Made by a program: the position numbers and the translations under genes. A DNA stretch of 64,000 nucleotides, from the NCBI GenBank assembly GCA_019916065.1, contig CM034239.1, positions 40,448,419 to 40,512,418 of the forward strand, read 5' to 3'. Source of the DNA: Vitellaria paradoxa (Eukaryota; Streptophyta; Magnoliopsida; Ericales; Sapotaceae). Below the pieces are notes generated by a model that did not search any database, was not told the DNA's origin, and was given only the letters and a program-made list of their open reading frames with translations. Below, one piece after another: positions 1 to 12,848 of the stretch (the first letter of the stretch is position 1; every line of letters begins with the position of its first letter).

Positions 1-642
1 ATAGAGGTGTTTAGTTTTTTAAAAAATATAAAAAATTAATTTTTTTAATCTTTTTAACCAAATAATTAACGTTATGTTATGTGTCGCTTTTCACCATTTT
101 TAGTTTTTTATTTTAAATAAACCAAACACCACTAAGAGTAAATTAAAAATTCAAATTAGTCCCTTAAAATGGGACGTAATGTTAAGTATAATATAAATAA
201 AAATTTGAACTTATTTAAAAAATAATATAATTTGGCCTTAGGTAAAAATTCAGCGTCCGCCTTTAAAAATTCTTCCCAATATATATATATATATATATGT
301 ACGTATATATGTAAAAATACTAGAAATATTGTAACACTTTAAACTTCATCACATATTGTAGTTAAGAGGTCAACAATATATATATATATATATATTTCAC
401 GGGGTATAACACAATCTGCATAATGATTGTTGCTTGAGTTGGATGATCAATATACAGTTTAAGAAATTAATTAAGAATTCATGAATGATTAATTAATCAC
501 ATGAAAGCTCTTTCATAACAAATCGAAAGGTCGATCGATCTCAGCTTCAACTATAAAATCCGAAGGCTTGCATGCGTTTAATTCCAAGCATTTCAAACCA
601 CAGAAACTCCGAAGTCATTGGCTTTTCTGATCTAAAGCGACA
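1..642. other. Upstream region of the first peroxidase gene
   Basis: No gene is visible before 643. The stretch is AT-rich with (TA)n microsatellites near 281-298 and 378-395. The part nearest the gene is the probable promoter and 5' leader of the peroxidase that starts at 643. Confidence 0.6.
552..558 (+). promoter_or_regulatory. Probable TATA box of peroxidase 1
   Basis: TATAAAA lies about 85 bases before the start codon at 643. That spacing leaves a leader of roughly 55-60 bases if transcription starts about 30 bases downstream. This is inference from motif and position only. Confidence 0.5.
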
Positions 643-3214
<2,572 letters not shown>

Positions 3215-4994
3215 TCGATAAGAGGAAAACGCCATTCTGCCCGCGTTAAAGGTTAATTTTGTAATAAAAATGTGTTTGATGGGTATTTTGTTTAAAGTAA
3301 TTGGCTTACAAGATGGCCACGCTGTTATTTTAATTTTCTTTATCACAAATTTTAGTTTTTCATTTTCTTTGTTTTTATTTTTGTTTTTATTTTTTTAAGT
3401 TAATTTGTTGTTAAATTGTATACGTTGGTTTCTGTGAAAGTTGTGAGAACTCTTGGTGGAGAGGATCAATATGTCATGTAATCACTTTTGTATTCCTGGA
3501 ATTAAATAAGATTGATGGTTGGGGTGTCATTGGTGCACTGTTTCAGGGCTAGCTTTGGCAATAAGCACGGTTACGTTGTACAAATATTTTTATATTTTTA
3601 TGCTATGTTTGGGATATAAGTTTAGAGAGAGAGAGAGAGAGAAAAAGAAAAGTGAAACAAAATGATAGAAAATTAAAATGAAATGGAGGGATCAAATTTA
3701 TTTTATATTTTTAGTTGAGTTTGAAAAATAACACTAAAATAAATAGATATTTGTAAACAAAATTAAATTTTACTAGTTCATGGAAAGCCAGCCTGAACTA
3801 ATAATTTTATTTTTTTTCATTACATTTTTCTTCCAAAAATTCATATTCCAAAACAGAGCGTTAATGTCCAACACACCTTATGATCTTTCACTTTGAGTTA
3901 TGTTTGTTTTTTTAAGATATGAGGTTAGATAGGAAATAACATTCTAGGTCTGCTTAATTTGGATGTGAAGATAAATTTTATTGAAGTAATTTTTGTTCTC
4001 CATTACTTTAATTTAAAGGATAGAGTAATAATTACACTGAGAATAAATTGGTACTGGTAGGGGAGATTGGTAGCTAGGAATAATAAAAAAAAAATAATGT
4101 ATTGTCTGGAGTTAAAAAATATAAAACTCTATAAATATCTGTAAACATAAATTATGAGACTTTAAAATTTAAATTTTTTACTTATTGCACAAAGCACGAG
4201 ATATTAATTTTTATTAATTTATACAACTCCAAACAGATTATTATTTTCTCGTCACCCCTATAAAATGTTCTCTTTTAATTAACTTTTATTCTTTCAAAAT
4301 TTTTAACATTTTAAACGTAATATAATTATTATCTTATAATATTTATCTCTCAATTCAAATATAAGTATCAAAAATTTGTTACCCCTTTAACTATTGTTGG
4401 GATAACAATAATCCTTATAACCTTTCATTTCAAAAATTTCGTCTCATAACAAACTTCTACTTAATTTTTATACTATATTTAAATGTTATATCTTTTCTTG
4501 AAATAGTATCTATCGTAAGATATAAATTATATATATATTTAAAAAAAGAAAAGAACTCTTCTCATAAAAAATTTACAACTAAATATAAAATAAAAATTAT
4601 AAATAAGATGCTATCTTCAATCTAATTCCACATCTCAAAAACAAGCATCCCATTGGCGTCATCTTTCATCAAATATTATTAGTGACTCTTATGACAACTT
4701 GCTCCAGAGACCTTTGCTCAATCCACTTGCTTTTAGGTTGACTTTCTGATCACGAGTATGTTCCTGTAAAAGTTTAGACATCATAATTTCAAATTATGTA
4801 CCCTGAGAATAACAAGTGTATAATAATAACATATTTCAATGAGTTATTGTACAAAATTAACATGCATGGGGCCGTCACAGGCTCACAGCTGCGATCAGCC
4901 TCTTAACACCCAGTCAATGAGGATTTGGTACCCTCCATTTTATTAGGGAAATGAACGTGTAGTTCAACATTCAATCTCTAACTAGACCTAACCA

Positions 4995-5025
<31 letters not shown>

Positions 5026-6030
5026 TTAGTGGCAAAGAGAAGATAAATTCTGCCCCAGTGGAAGAACAAGTCGGGTATCCATGTATAGAAATAGAACAGC
5101 TTGGCCTCATACGTAAATATTTCTTCACCGTGGCATGCAAAGACAGAGGATTGTGTGTTTATTTTTGGTTGCAAGTTTCCACAGTGTCATTATTGGATTT
5201 TACAATTTTAATCCACGGCTGTGGCCCGTAAGTTTCTTCCACAATATGAGATGGCCAATTAATGATTACAGTTGTCTTCGAGCTTGAAGAAAAGGAAGAG
5301 AGAGAATTATATTTCTGTAATAAGCAGACAACTTCATCGGCTTGCTTCCACACAACAAACAAACAAAAGCGAAGCTTCCTCGTTTCCTTTCCTTTCCTTT
5401 CCTTTGTTTTTTTTATTTTTCTTTTCAAAATGATGATGCATGGTCCAGTTGTCCTCCAGTTTTTGTGATCGCTAAAGTGTTCTGCTGGTTGCCTCCACTC
5501 CAGAATTTTTCATCGGCAATTCACCCAAATACGTCGATGGATTGTGTGGTCCAGTCACTTTTAAATAACCATATGCTGCAGAATTAATTAAATTTTATCA
5601 CAAAAAGGTCATCGTCACATCATTTTTTTAGTTAAAACTTCAGTCAGAATAGCATTTTTTCTTGTATAATATTTAGAATATGCATGAATAATGAGACAGC
5701 TTCGTATGTATGACTTATAATTTACTTCCTTGCACATCTCGAACCTAGTTTTTAAGCCGGTCTTCTTGCACAAGTTATCCTTGGCTCTTCTCTCATCTGA
5801 TAATAATAGAAGTTATACTGTACACGTTTGGAATTGATTTTTACACACTTCTGCTTTTGGCTAAAGTAGATTGATCCTATTCTCCCTAATCGATGAAGAC
5901 ATGGACAAGACATATCGATCTATGTCAGTTGGCTACTCCGGGCGGCAGTAGGTGCCCCAATTATTGATATGGAAAAACTTGCATACTTCGGCAACATGAT
6001 AAGTTCATGACACTAATGGTCTTGGTGCAG
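3215..6030. other. Intergenic stretch between the peroxidase genes
   Basis: AT-rich sequence without a recognisable gene. It holds a MITE-like element (4103-4237), a (GA)n microsatellite at 4995-5023 and a pyrimidine-rich run near 5385-5420. Short open frames here show no family features. Confidence 0.6.
4103..4237. mobile_element. MITE-like short inverted-repeat element
   Basis: An AT-rich 135 bp segment whose ends are imperfect inverted repeats (GTCTGGAGTT at the left, AACTCCAAACAGA at the right). A similar body (ATAAATTA..GAGACTTTAAAATTTAAATT..) recurs near 28860-28990, which supports a dispersed repeat family. Class and target duplication were not resolved. Confidence 0.45.
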
Positions 6031-6167
6031 GTGACCCACCTTTGGTTTACACATTTTCACTGTTAAAAACTCTCATCAACAGGCAGAGAGATTCCCTTTC
6101 ACTGGCAGGTCTAGGAATGAACTTTCCGCGGTTGGAAGCAAGTGATCCCGCCCTTCAACACGTTGTT
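6031..6167 (+). pseudogene. Unidentified exon-like fragment
   Basis: An open segment of 137 bases sits between a good acceptor (GGTGCAG before 6031) and a good donor (GTAAGT from 6168). In the open frame it reads 45 codons with protein-like composition, for example LINRQRDSLSLAGLGMNFP and LEASDPALQHVV. I do not recognise the family. A nearby upstream segment (about 5890-5946) also reads as protein-like (MDKTYRSMSVGYSGRQ) before a stop. It looks like a stranded remnant of a multi-exon gene or a fragment carried by a transposon; a small unrecognised gene is possible. Confidence 0.4.
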
Positions 6168-6967
6168 GTAAGTGTCGGTGCGCCGTTTGGAGTGTTAAAC
6201 TTGACCAAAAATCTCTAAATTTTTCTAACATATCTTTAATTTTCTCCAATTCTCTTTACATCCAAAATTTTCTAACTTTCTTCAATTCTTACCAATTTTT
6301 TCCAATTTTTACCTGCTTTCTCTAATTTTTTTCAACTTTCTTCACACTTTTCGAAGCAAATTAAACACTTGATAATCTAAAATTTGTTTACTTTTTATCC
6401 TTGACAAAATTTAACACCCTAAACTAGTCCTTCAGACTTTTAAAGCGGTGTACATTCAAAGTCAATTAATAAATTATTACAATTCGATAAGTCAAGAAGA
6501 TTCATCCCATCCATCGCCCTAGAGGCTTTGAATTTGTAGCCTGTGGAAGGAAGTCTCAAACCCAACTAGTTCATATATTTTCATTATTTTCTAAGCCTCA
6601 AAGGTTACATTATTCTTGGCGTGCATATTGATGTATACACAGTTCTTGCGTAATTATCTTACTAATGATGCAAGTTAAGGTCCCCTCTGCATGAGGAGGC
6701 TGCTATTCCATTGCAGTCAAACACATAATTTGGACCATAAGATTGGTGCATTGAACAAATTAATATAACCAATGTTATTATGTTAGTTAAATCACATCTA
6801 GCTTATCAGACAACCCTAACTATACTTTTCTCTAATGGCCATGCTCGTATTAAAATATAGATCAGTTCTATAATATAAGCGCGTATTAGGTAGCTGGGAA
6901 AAGAAAGAGAGAATCATTTAAAATCCTTCCTTATTTTGTCACTCTTACTCAAAGAATAGAGGGTCTC

Positions 6968-6974
6968 TATATAT
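6968..6974 (+). promoter_or_regulatory. Possible TATA box of peroxidase 2
   Basis: TATATAT lies about 70 bases before the start codon at 7043, a plausible distance for a short plant leader. The motif is weak in such AT-rich DNA. Confidence 0.35.
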
Positions 6975-7042
6975 GCCTTCATGCTTGTCGAGTTATTACA
7001 AGTAAAATAGTAACTTACGAAGGAAAGAAAACAAGGAGGGAC

Positions 7043-7967
7043 ATGGGTCTAATAATCTTGGCCGTCCTCACGTTTTTAAGCTCTGCTCATGCTGGTTTAG
7101 AGATGAATTTCTATGCTAAATGCTGTCCAAAGGCTGAGAAGATTGTGCAAAGCTTTGTCAGAGAGCACATCCCAAATGCTCCGTCTTTGGCGGCAACCTT
7201 AATAAGGATGCATTTCCATGATTGCTTTGTCAGGGTCAGCTCAGCTACCACCTCCGCTTTTTACCCTGTTTCACCTTGATGTTCCTCGTTATATATTATC
7301 AAGCTTATTGCTCTTCATTTTTCACAATGATTGCCCACTATTTATGATTCAAACCCTGCCTCTCTCTTTTTTTTTTTTTTTCAAACCAGGGCTGTGATGC
7401 GTCTATTCTTCTAAATTCCACTGCAGCATCCGGCAACCAAACCGAAAAGACCGCTATTCCAAACCTAACAGTCAGAGGATTCGACTTCATTGACAGAGTG
7501 AAGAGCTTGCTGGAAGATGAATGTCCAGGCATTGTGTCTTGCGCAGATATCATTGCCTTGGTTGCTAGAGACTCAATTGTTGTCACTGTAAGAATTCATA
7601 ACTTAAAGAGTGTTAAATCTTTGTGTCAATTTGTTACTCTGTTATTGCTTATTTAGCTGATTATTTGATTACTAATGCTTACAAAATTTCACAAAGCATT
7701 AAGTCCCACGAATATATCTGACTAGAGAATAGATTCAACTCTATTAGCCCATATTTAATTTTCTTCCTTCCAATCGTAGGGAGGTCCCTTTTGGAGAGTA
7801 CCAACTGGTAGACGAGATGGGTTTATCTCAAATTCTACAGAAGCCTTAAGCAACATCCCTGCCCCAACCAGCAACTTCTCTGCCCTGCAAACATCTTTTG
7901 CCAGGAAGGGACTTGATCTCAAGGACCTGGTCTTGCTATCCGGTGCGCTAAAAGTCACTCAAATTCT

Positions 7968-8008
<41 letters not shown>

Positions 8009-8482
8009 ATATATATGTATATTGATAACTATGGCTATGAGCTTAATATATATCAATTCTTCCCAGGTGCTCACACAATTGGTGTAGCCCACTGCTCATC
8101 ATTATCGAACCGACTCTATAATTTCACCGGCGTGGGTGACGAAGATCCAGCTCTAGACAGTGAATATGCGGCGAATCTCAAGGCCAGAAAATGCAGGATT
8201 GCTACTGATAACACCACCATAGTTGAGATGGATCCGGGTAGTTTCAGAACGTTTGATCTCGGCTACTACAGACTTGTGCTCAAGAGAAGGGGCCTATTTC
8301 AATCTGATGCAGCTCTGACGACAAGCTCCACCACCAAGACATACATCAACCAACTGGTGCAGGGATCACTCCAGAATTTCTACTCTGAATTCGCCTTGTC
8401 CATGGAGAAAATGGGGAGGATTGATGTAAAGACTGGATCGGCAGGGGAGGTTAGGAAGCAGTGTGCGATGGTGAATAGTTAA
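7043..8482 (+). CDS. Class III secretory peroxidase (four exons, tandem paralogue)
   Basis: Exons are 7043-7234, 7390-7587, 7780-7942 and 8067-8482, giving 322 residues in a continuous frame. A short signal peptide ends near residue 17 (SSAHA). RMHFHDCF gives distal Arg55 and His59; GAHT gives proximal His187. Intron positions equal those of the neighbour, and the C-terminal halves are closely alike ([26 protein letters not shown]), so the two are tandem duplicates. The expected reaction is peroxide-driven oxidation of phenolic substrates in the apoplast. An oddity is the KCCPK motif: an extra cysteine (27 or 28) next to the one that normally pairs, giving nine cysteines instead of eight. Intron 3 carries a (CT)n tract at about 7969-8006 directly before the acceptor region. 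Confidence 0.95.
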
Positions 8483-11118
8483 ATTGCATGAATGATTGAG
8501 TTTGATTGTGGAGTCCATCCTGCCTCCCACACCCCCAACATTTGTCCAGGTTAACTTTAGTGTTCTTGTAATAAGAGAAAGTTAAAGGAAGCTCCTCAAT
8601 CTAGGAGGAAATGGAAATCAATAATAATATTTTTTTTTTCTTCTTTTTTCTTTAACAATTTTTCATTTAAAGGAGATTCTTACAGCCTTTTCATAAACAA
8701 AGTTGTTTATTAAGTTTTTTGTGTTAAAGATTCATTAAAATACCATTAATTTTCTATTAATAATCTAGTTAAATCCATTTAATAAATTTTGTGACATAAT
8801 TGATTGTAAATAATGCTACAAATAAACTAAACGTTTGACAAATCGTCCACTAATAAACTTGTTAATACTTCGTTTATACATATTTTGAAAAGGTAAATGA
8901 ACAAATTTGAGCATTTTTTTTAAATTTGATAAATAAGTAAGTCAAATTTAAATAAATATGAGCTTGATTCAATAAAATTCGCGAACAAACTTGTTTTTTA
9001 CTCGTAAACATTCTTACTTATAATTAATTAGTGAATGTGCTCGTGTAAATATTTATAAACAAGCTCATATACAGTTATATTAGTTCAAATTGTTTGTAAG
9101 ATTTTAATGACTTAATATTCTTATTAATAACTTATTGTTTGTTAATTTGTAACTTCTTTGTTCAATTGAAAAATAAAAATTATCTGTTTGTTTATTAAAA
9201 AATTTGTTTATTTGTTAAGTTTTTCTCATTAAGAGGCTTGTAATAAATTTGATTATAAGATCAATTAGAGACTCGTAAGCATATTTGACTTGAATTTGAC
9301 CATAAATTTAATAAACAAATTTGAGTACGGTATTTTCAGACCATTAAGAGGTCTATTCGAAATCACTAAAAAAAAAAAATTTAACAAATAAATCTAAATA
9401 TATTGATGCTTGTTTTCAAACCTAATTATAGTAAGATTTTTTTAAGAAACTCTTACGTGTATAATCAATAATATTTTACAAGGTAAAGTACAAAACCTCC
9501 CTTAAATATTTAAGTAAATATAAGTAAATTATTTAAAAACTTTTTATATGTTTATTAAGGATAAAAAAAATTATATTATGTAAATATTTTAATAATATTC
9601 TTACTTTGATTGACTATTGACGTTGAGTGTTAAACATTTGTGACGTAAGAATATCATCGTAATTGACTCTATTTCATAAACAATGCAAACGGACATTCAA
9701 AAAAGAGTATTTTGTTTCAATTTATAAAACATAATGTTTTAATCAGACTTCCAGTTTATGTTTACATTTTTTTTTTAAATTTTAGTATTTTCAATGATGA
9801 AAACAAATCATAATCATTAATATGATTATTACACACGTGTTATTTTCTTTTTTTCAAAAAGAAAATTAAATAAATCAATCAATCAAGATCACACATCTTT
9901 ATTTTTAGATCTCTTCCTTCAAATAAGTATTATGATCTTATAAGTTTTGTTTATTTTATTTATTATTTATTTTTATCGTTTAGTAGAAATTAATTAGTGT
10001 TTCTACTTAATCAGTCCTTTTCAAGGCCAAAAAATTTATCTAGGATTGTATAAACTTTTCCTTTTATTATCATTATTATAGCATTCATATGTTTGGGGCT
10101 GATCATGGATATGGGAGTCTAGTAGGCTCGACCCTCCTAACGTGCATATTGTAAGAGTTTGAACTAGTTACATTGAGCTCATGGGACGGGGCTTGGACAA
10201 AAATGGCCCAATGTGAATTTCAAGCTGAGTTTGGGATTGAGATTATAAGTTTAGATTCCGTAATCCCAAATTTTTTTAAACTAAAATTAGTGTACAAATT
10301 GTAGGACTGCCTGGGTTTTGAGTAAATTTTAGACTGAGTGATCAAACAGGCTCGAGCTTAAGTCGAACTACAATGAATTAATTATATATCCATAAAAATT
10401 CAGCCTAGACCCTAATTTGATTGGCTCTATATATGTTTCAACAATATTCTCTATCACATGGTACCATAGTGACAGGGTACAATGAACTAGTACAATATTG
10501 GCACATGTTCATTTTAGTATGGGTGGAATAGCGTTGTGTTAGAATTCATAATTTGTGACTACTTGTGTAAATTGGTATTTGCAATTCAAATATATTAAAT
10601 AATTAATTTACTTCAAAATCTAAATAAGTTTTGTTACTTTGAATTGATGTATTTCTATATTAGTCGGATTCTTAAGTTTTTTTTTAAGAATTTTGTGTTT
10701 GTTTTTATAGTATTCGAATTGTATTATCATATCGTATCTAATATTATTATCATTACTACTTTTATTATTAATATAAATTTTCATTTTATTAAGAAATTCA
10801 AAAGTTTAAAATTAAATTCAATGGTCCTAGTATAGTAATTAATACTAAATATGGACACTGGTCCTTAAATAATTGGTTTGTGATGACATATCATTGTAAT
10901 AACATGATATAATAGTTGTAATAGATATTTTCTCATTATTTTTTCATGTTAAATAATATTTTTTCTTTATTTAACTCTCATGCTAACTCTTCAAATCAAT
11001 TTCTTTGTCCTCGCTAATTTATGTATAAGTCATGGTGATGTTTACAAATTTTTAATTTTATAAAAAATTGTATAATTTTGTTACGCACTAAACAAACCTT
11101 TATACATACACATATTCC
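8483..11118. other. Gene-free AT-rich intergenic stretch
   Basis: No gene is seen. About 8800-9340 repeats words such as AAACTTGTT, GAGCTTG and TAAACAAGCTC in both orientations, which suggests a decayed inverted-repeat transposon. The segment near 10110-10370 has similar GGCTCGA words. Nothing else is supportable. Confidence 0.5.
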
Positions 11119-11552
11119 TAACATGTTTCTTGGGGGACTTTTAAAAATAAATAAATATGTACACACAGGTCTCATTTGGCAGCACACAAAAGTGTAAAAA
11201 CTTACCAAAAGTTGGAAGTTAAGCATTTAGTAAAACCTCAATTTTTGTCACTTTTTTGCTCTGTTATAATAATTTATTCCACTCAAAATTCCACCAAACA
11301 CACAAAAAATTGATAAAATTTGTTAAAAATTTAACCAAACACTTAAAAATTACTAAATATTGCCAAAAATTCTACCAAATATCCAAAAATTATAAAAAGT
11401 TGCTAAAAAGTACAACTTATTTTACCAAATATACCAAAAATTACAACTAGTAACTTTTGATTAAAAATTACTAAAAAATATTAAAATTTGTGCTACCAAA
11501 TGCCCCCATAGTCCTAGCATGTTGCTCGAGGGACTTTTAAAAATAAATAAAT
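11119..11552. repeat. Direct repeats of 38 bp flanking a MITE
   Basis: The segment at 11119-11156 and the one at 11515-11552 are near-identical (both contain GGGACTTTTAAAAATAAATA). They bracket the MITE-like element at 11169-11507. They are too long and imperfect for a target duplication and look like an older local duplication. Confidence 0.6.
11169..11507. mobile_element. MITE-like element with CCAAATGCCCCC end
   Basis: The left end CTCATTTGGCAGC and the right end GCTACCAAATGCCCCC are inverted copies. The body is a run of AAAATTACTAAA/TTGCCAAAAATT words. The same design is seen at 38346-38683, so this is one of several copies of a non-autonomous family. Confidence 0.6.
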
Positions 11553-11559
11553 GAATATA

Positions 11560-11562
<3 letters not shown>

Positions 11563-11615
<53 letters not shown>
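11563..11615. repeat. (GA)n microsatellite
   Basis: About 26 GA units directly before the promoter motifs of the snoRNA cluster. GA/CT tracts are frequent in plant core promoters, so it may belong to that promoter. Confidence 0.9.
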
Positions 11616-11618
<3 letters not shown>

Positions 11619-11624
11619 ATTGGG

Positions 11625-11754
11625 CTTGAATCCAAAACCTAGGCCCATCAATTTCGTTTAGATGCCACTTGTCCGCTGGTGCTGAATCGACTCAAACCCT
11701 AGCGAATGCACCGCACTCCGAAACCCTAATTACACATCAAGGCTTCTATAAATA
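11625..11754 (+). promoter_or_regulatory. Site II / telo-box / TATA promoter of the snoRNA cluster
   Basis: Within 130 bases lie TGGGCTT (near 11625), GGCCCA (near 11642, inverted TGGGCC), AAACCCTAG (near 11695), AAACCCTAA (11721-11729) and TATAAATA (11747-11754). Site II elements (TGGGCC/T) together with a telo-box (AAACCCTAA) are the known signature of plant ribosome-biogenesis promoters, including snoRNA gene promoters. The TATA box is about 240 bases before the first snoRNA. Direction is set by the snoRNAs downstream on +. Confidence 0.75.
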
Positions 11755-11989
11755 TGTAAAATCTATCACCCCCCCCCAAGCCATCCCTGCATCGTGTTCT
11801 TCCTGGTTCTTATCTTTCTCCTATTCCTCCGAAATAGAAGGTTCAGGTTCTCTGATCTGATCAATCGCTCTGCTTTAGGTTCTCATGTTTGCACGTTTTT
11901 CTTTTTTTTTCCCCATTCGGGTTCTTTTTTCTTCACTTCGTTGTATTTTTATTTACACATGCAACACAAATGTTCGTATACAACGGTGT

Positions 11990-12078
11990 GTGCGGTGATG
12001 ATGCTATTTCCTGGACTAGAGTTTCTGATCTGGCCTGGATACCAGAAGCTGACGACAAACCCTTGGCTGTCTGAGCAC
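11990..12078 (+). ncRNA. C/D-box snoRNA, two 25S rRNA guides
   Basis: Box C is GTGATGA (11995-12001) and box D is CTGA (12071-12074). GTGC before box C pairs with GCAC after box D as terminal stem. Box D' is CTGA at 12025-12028. The 11 bases before box D (12060-12070) are complementary to ACAGCCAAGGG of 25S rRNA. The segment 12013-12022 before D' is complementary to ACTCTAGTCC of 25S rRNA. The rRNA words are from memory of highly conserved sequence. By the box+5 rule the predicted 2'-O-methyl targets are the first C of AGCC and the first U of ACUCU. Two independent guides to the same rRNA domain make chance unlikely. The family name was not assigned. Confidence 0.82.
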
Positions 12079-12212
12079 CTTCACTCCAATAGAAGCAGAA
12101 AAAGGCTTTTTTTTTCCCTTTATTTTTGAAAAAAATGTCGATTTTTACTTAAATCAATCAGCATATATGCATTTAATTTTTATTTTTTATTTATTTTTTT
12201 TTTTGGTGCTTG

Positions 12213-12306
12213 GGGGGCCTATGATGATAAATTAAATTATCTTAGCGGATTTCAGTGAGATTAATTTTGATCAATGATCTGATTGTTACACACACTGAAG
12301 GCCCCC
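12213..12306 (+). ncRNA. C/D-box snoRNA, guides for two adjacent 25S rRNA segments
   Basis: Box C is ATGATGA (12221-12227) and box D is CTGA (12295-12298). They are closed by a perfect 8 bp terminal stem, GGGGGCCT (12213-12220) with AGGCCCCC (12299-12306). The 11 bases at 12283-12293, one base before box D, are complementary to GTGTGTAACAA of 25S rRNA. An internal segment, 12241-12251, is complementary to AATCCGCTAAG of 25S rRNA. These two rRNA words are only two bases apart in 25S. The D' box after the internal guide is degenerate (CAGT region near 12253). The box+5 rule predicts a methylated U in GUGUGU. It is the second member of the cluster. Confidence 0.85.
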
Positions 12307-12383
12307 ACCTTTCCTTTTTCATCTTTAAGTGTATTTTTTTCTTTGTTTTTTTGAAACTGTTGTGATAATTTGTGGAATGGTAA

Positions 12384-12513
12384 GAGATTGGATTGCTATG
12401 ATGAGTCGAAACACCGGATGGTGTTTGTGGGCAGTGGAAGAGGCAAGCAAATCCTCCCCGTGAGCCCCATTTTACGAACGACTTCTCCTTCCACTGAGCA
12501 CCAACCAAATCTC
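12384..12513 (+). ncRNA. C/D-box snoRNA, guide for the 3' end of 18S rRNA
   Basis: Box C is ATGATGA (12398-12404) and box D is CTGA (12494-12497). The flanks form an interrupted stem (GAGATTGG from 12384, CCAAATCTC near 12505-12513). Fifteen bases, 12478-12492, one base before box D, are complementary to GGAAGGAGAAGTCGT near the 3' end of 18S rRNA. The box+5 rule points to the second A of GGAAGG. A small hairpin, AAACACC-GGAT-GGTGTTT, follows box C. No clear D' box was found, so the core of about 100 nt may use one guide only. Ends are approximate. Confidence 0.75.
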
Positions 12514-12717
12514 ATTCCTCTCCTCTCATTTAGCTTTCAACTTTTGCCTTTATTTTTCCAATAATGGGGGTTGTGTATGTATCTGTGTATGTGTCTATAT
12601 TAATACTGTACACATTTGTATTCGAAGATTGAATTTGTATGTGTGTATAGGCTTTAGTCAGTGCACGTATTGGTGGCATGTGAAAATTTGAATTTGAGAT
12701 GTGTTGAAGATTGATTC

Positions 12718-12848
12718 GCGTCCATTACCAATTCTGGGGGATGTAACCGTTCCTCTTGGTATAATGGCTCGGACGCCATATCAAATTTTGTGGCTATCCT
12801 GATTTATGGTCCTTTCGCTGCCATTTGATCGTGGAAACACCACATACA
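12718..12848 (+). ncRNA. Possible H/ACA-box RNA
   Basis: A hairpin arm is formed by GCGTCC (12718-12723) with GGACGC (12771-12776), continued inside by CCATTA/TAATGG and CCAA/TTGG. It is followed by an H-box-like hinge ATATCA (12778-12783). A second arm pairs GTGG (12790-12793) with CCAC (12840-12843), and inside it GAT..ATGG with CCAT..ATC across an internal loop. ACA words follow at 12842-12844 and 12846-12848. This hairpin-hinge-hairpin-ACA order fits an H/ACA RNA in a mixed snoRNA cluster. Folding was judged by eye and no target was derived, so it stays a candidate. Confidence 0.3.

Noticed and set aside
11669..12129. Short open frames over the snoRNA promoter and first snoRNA
   Set aside because: They overlap the non-coding boxes and have low-complexity Phe/Ser-rich translations; no protein support.
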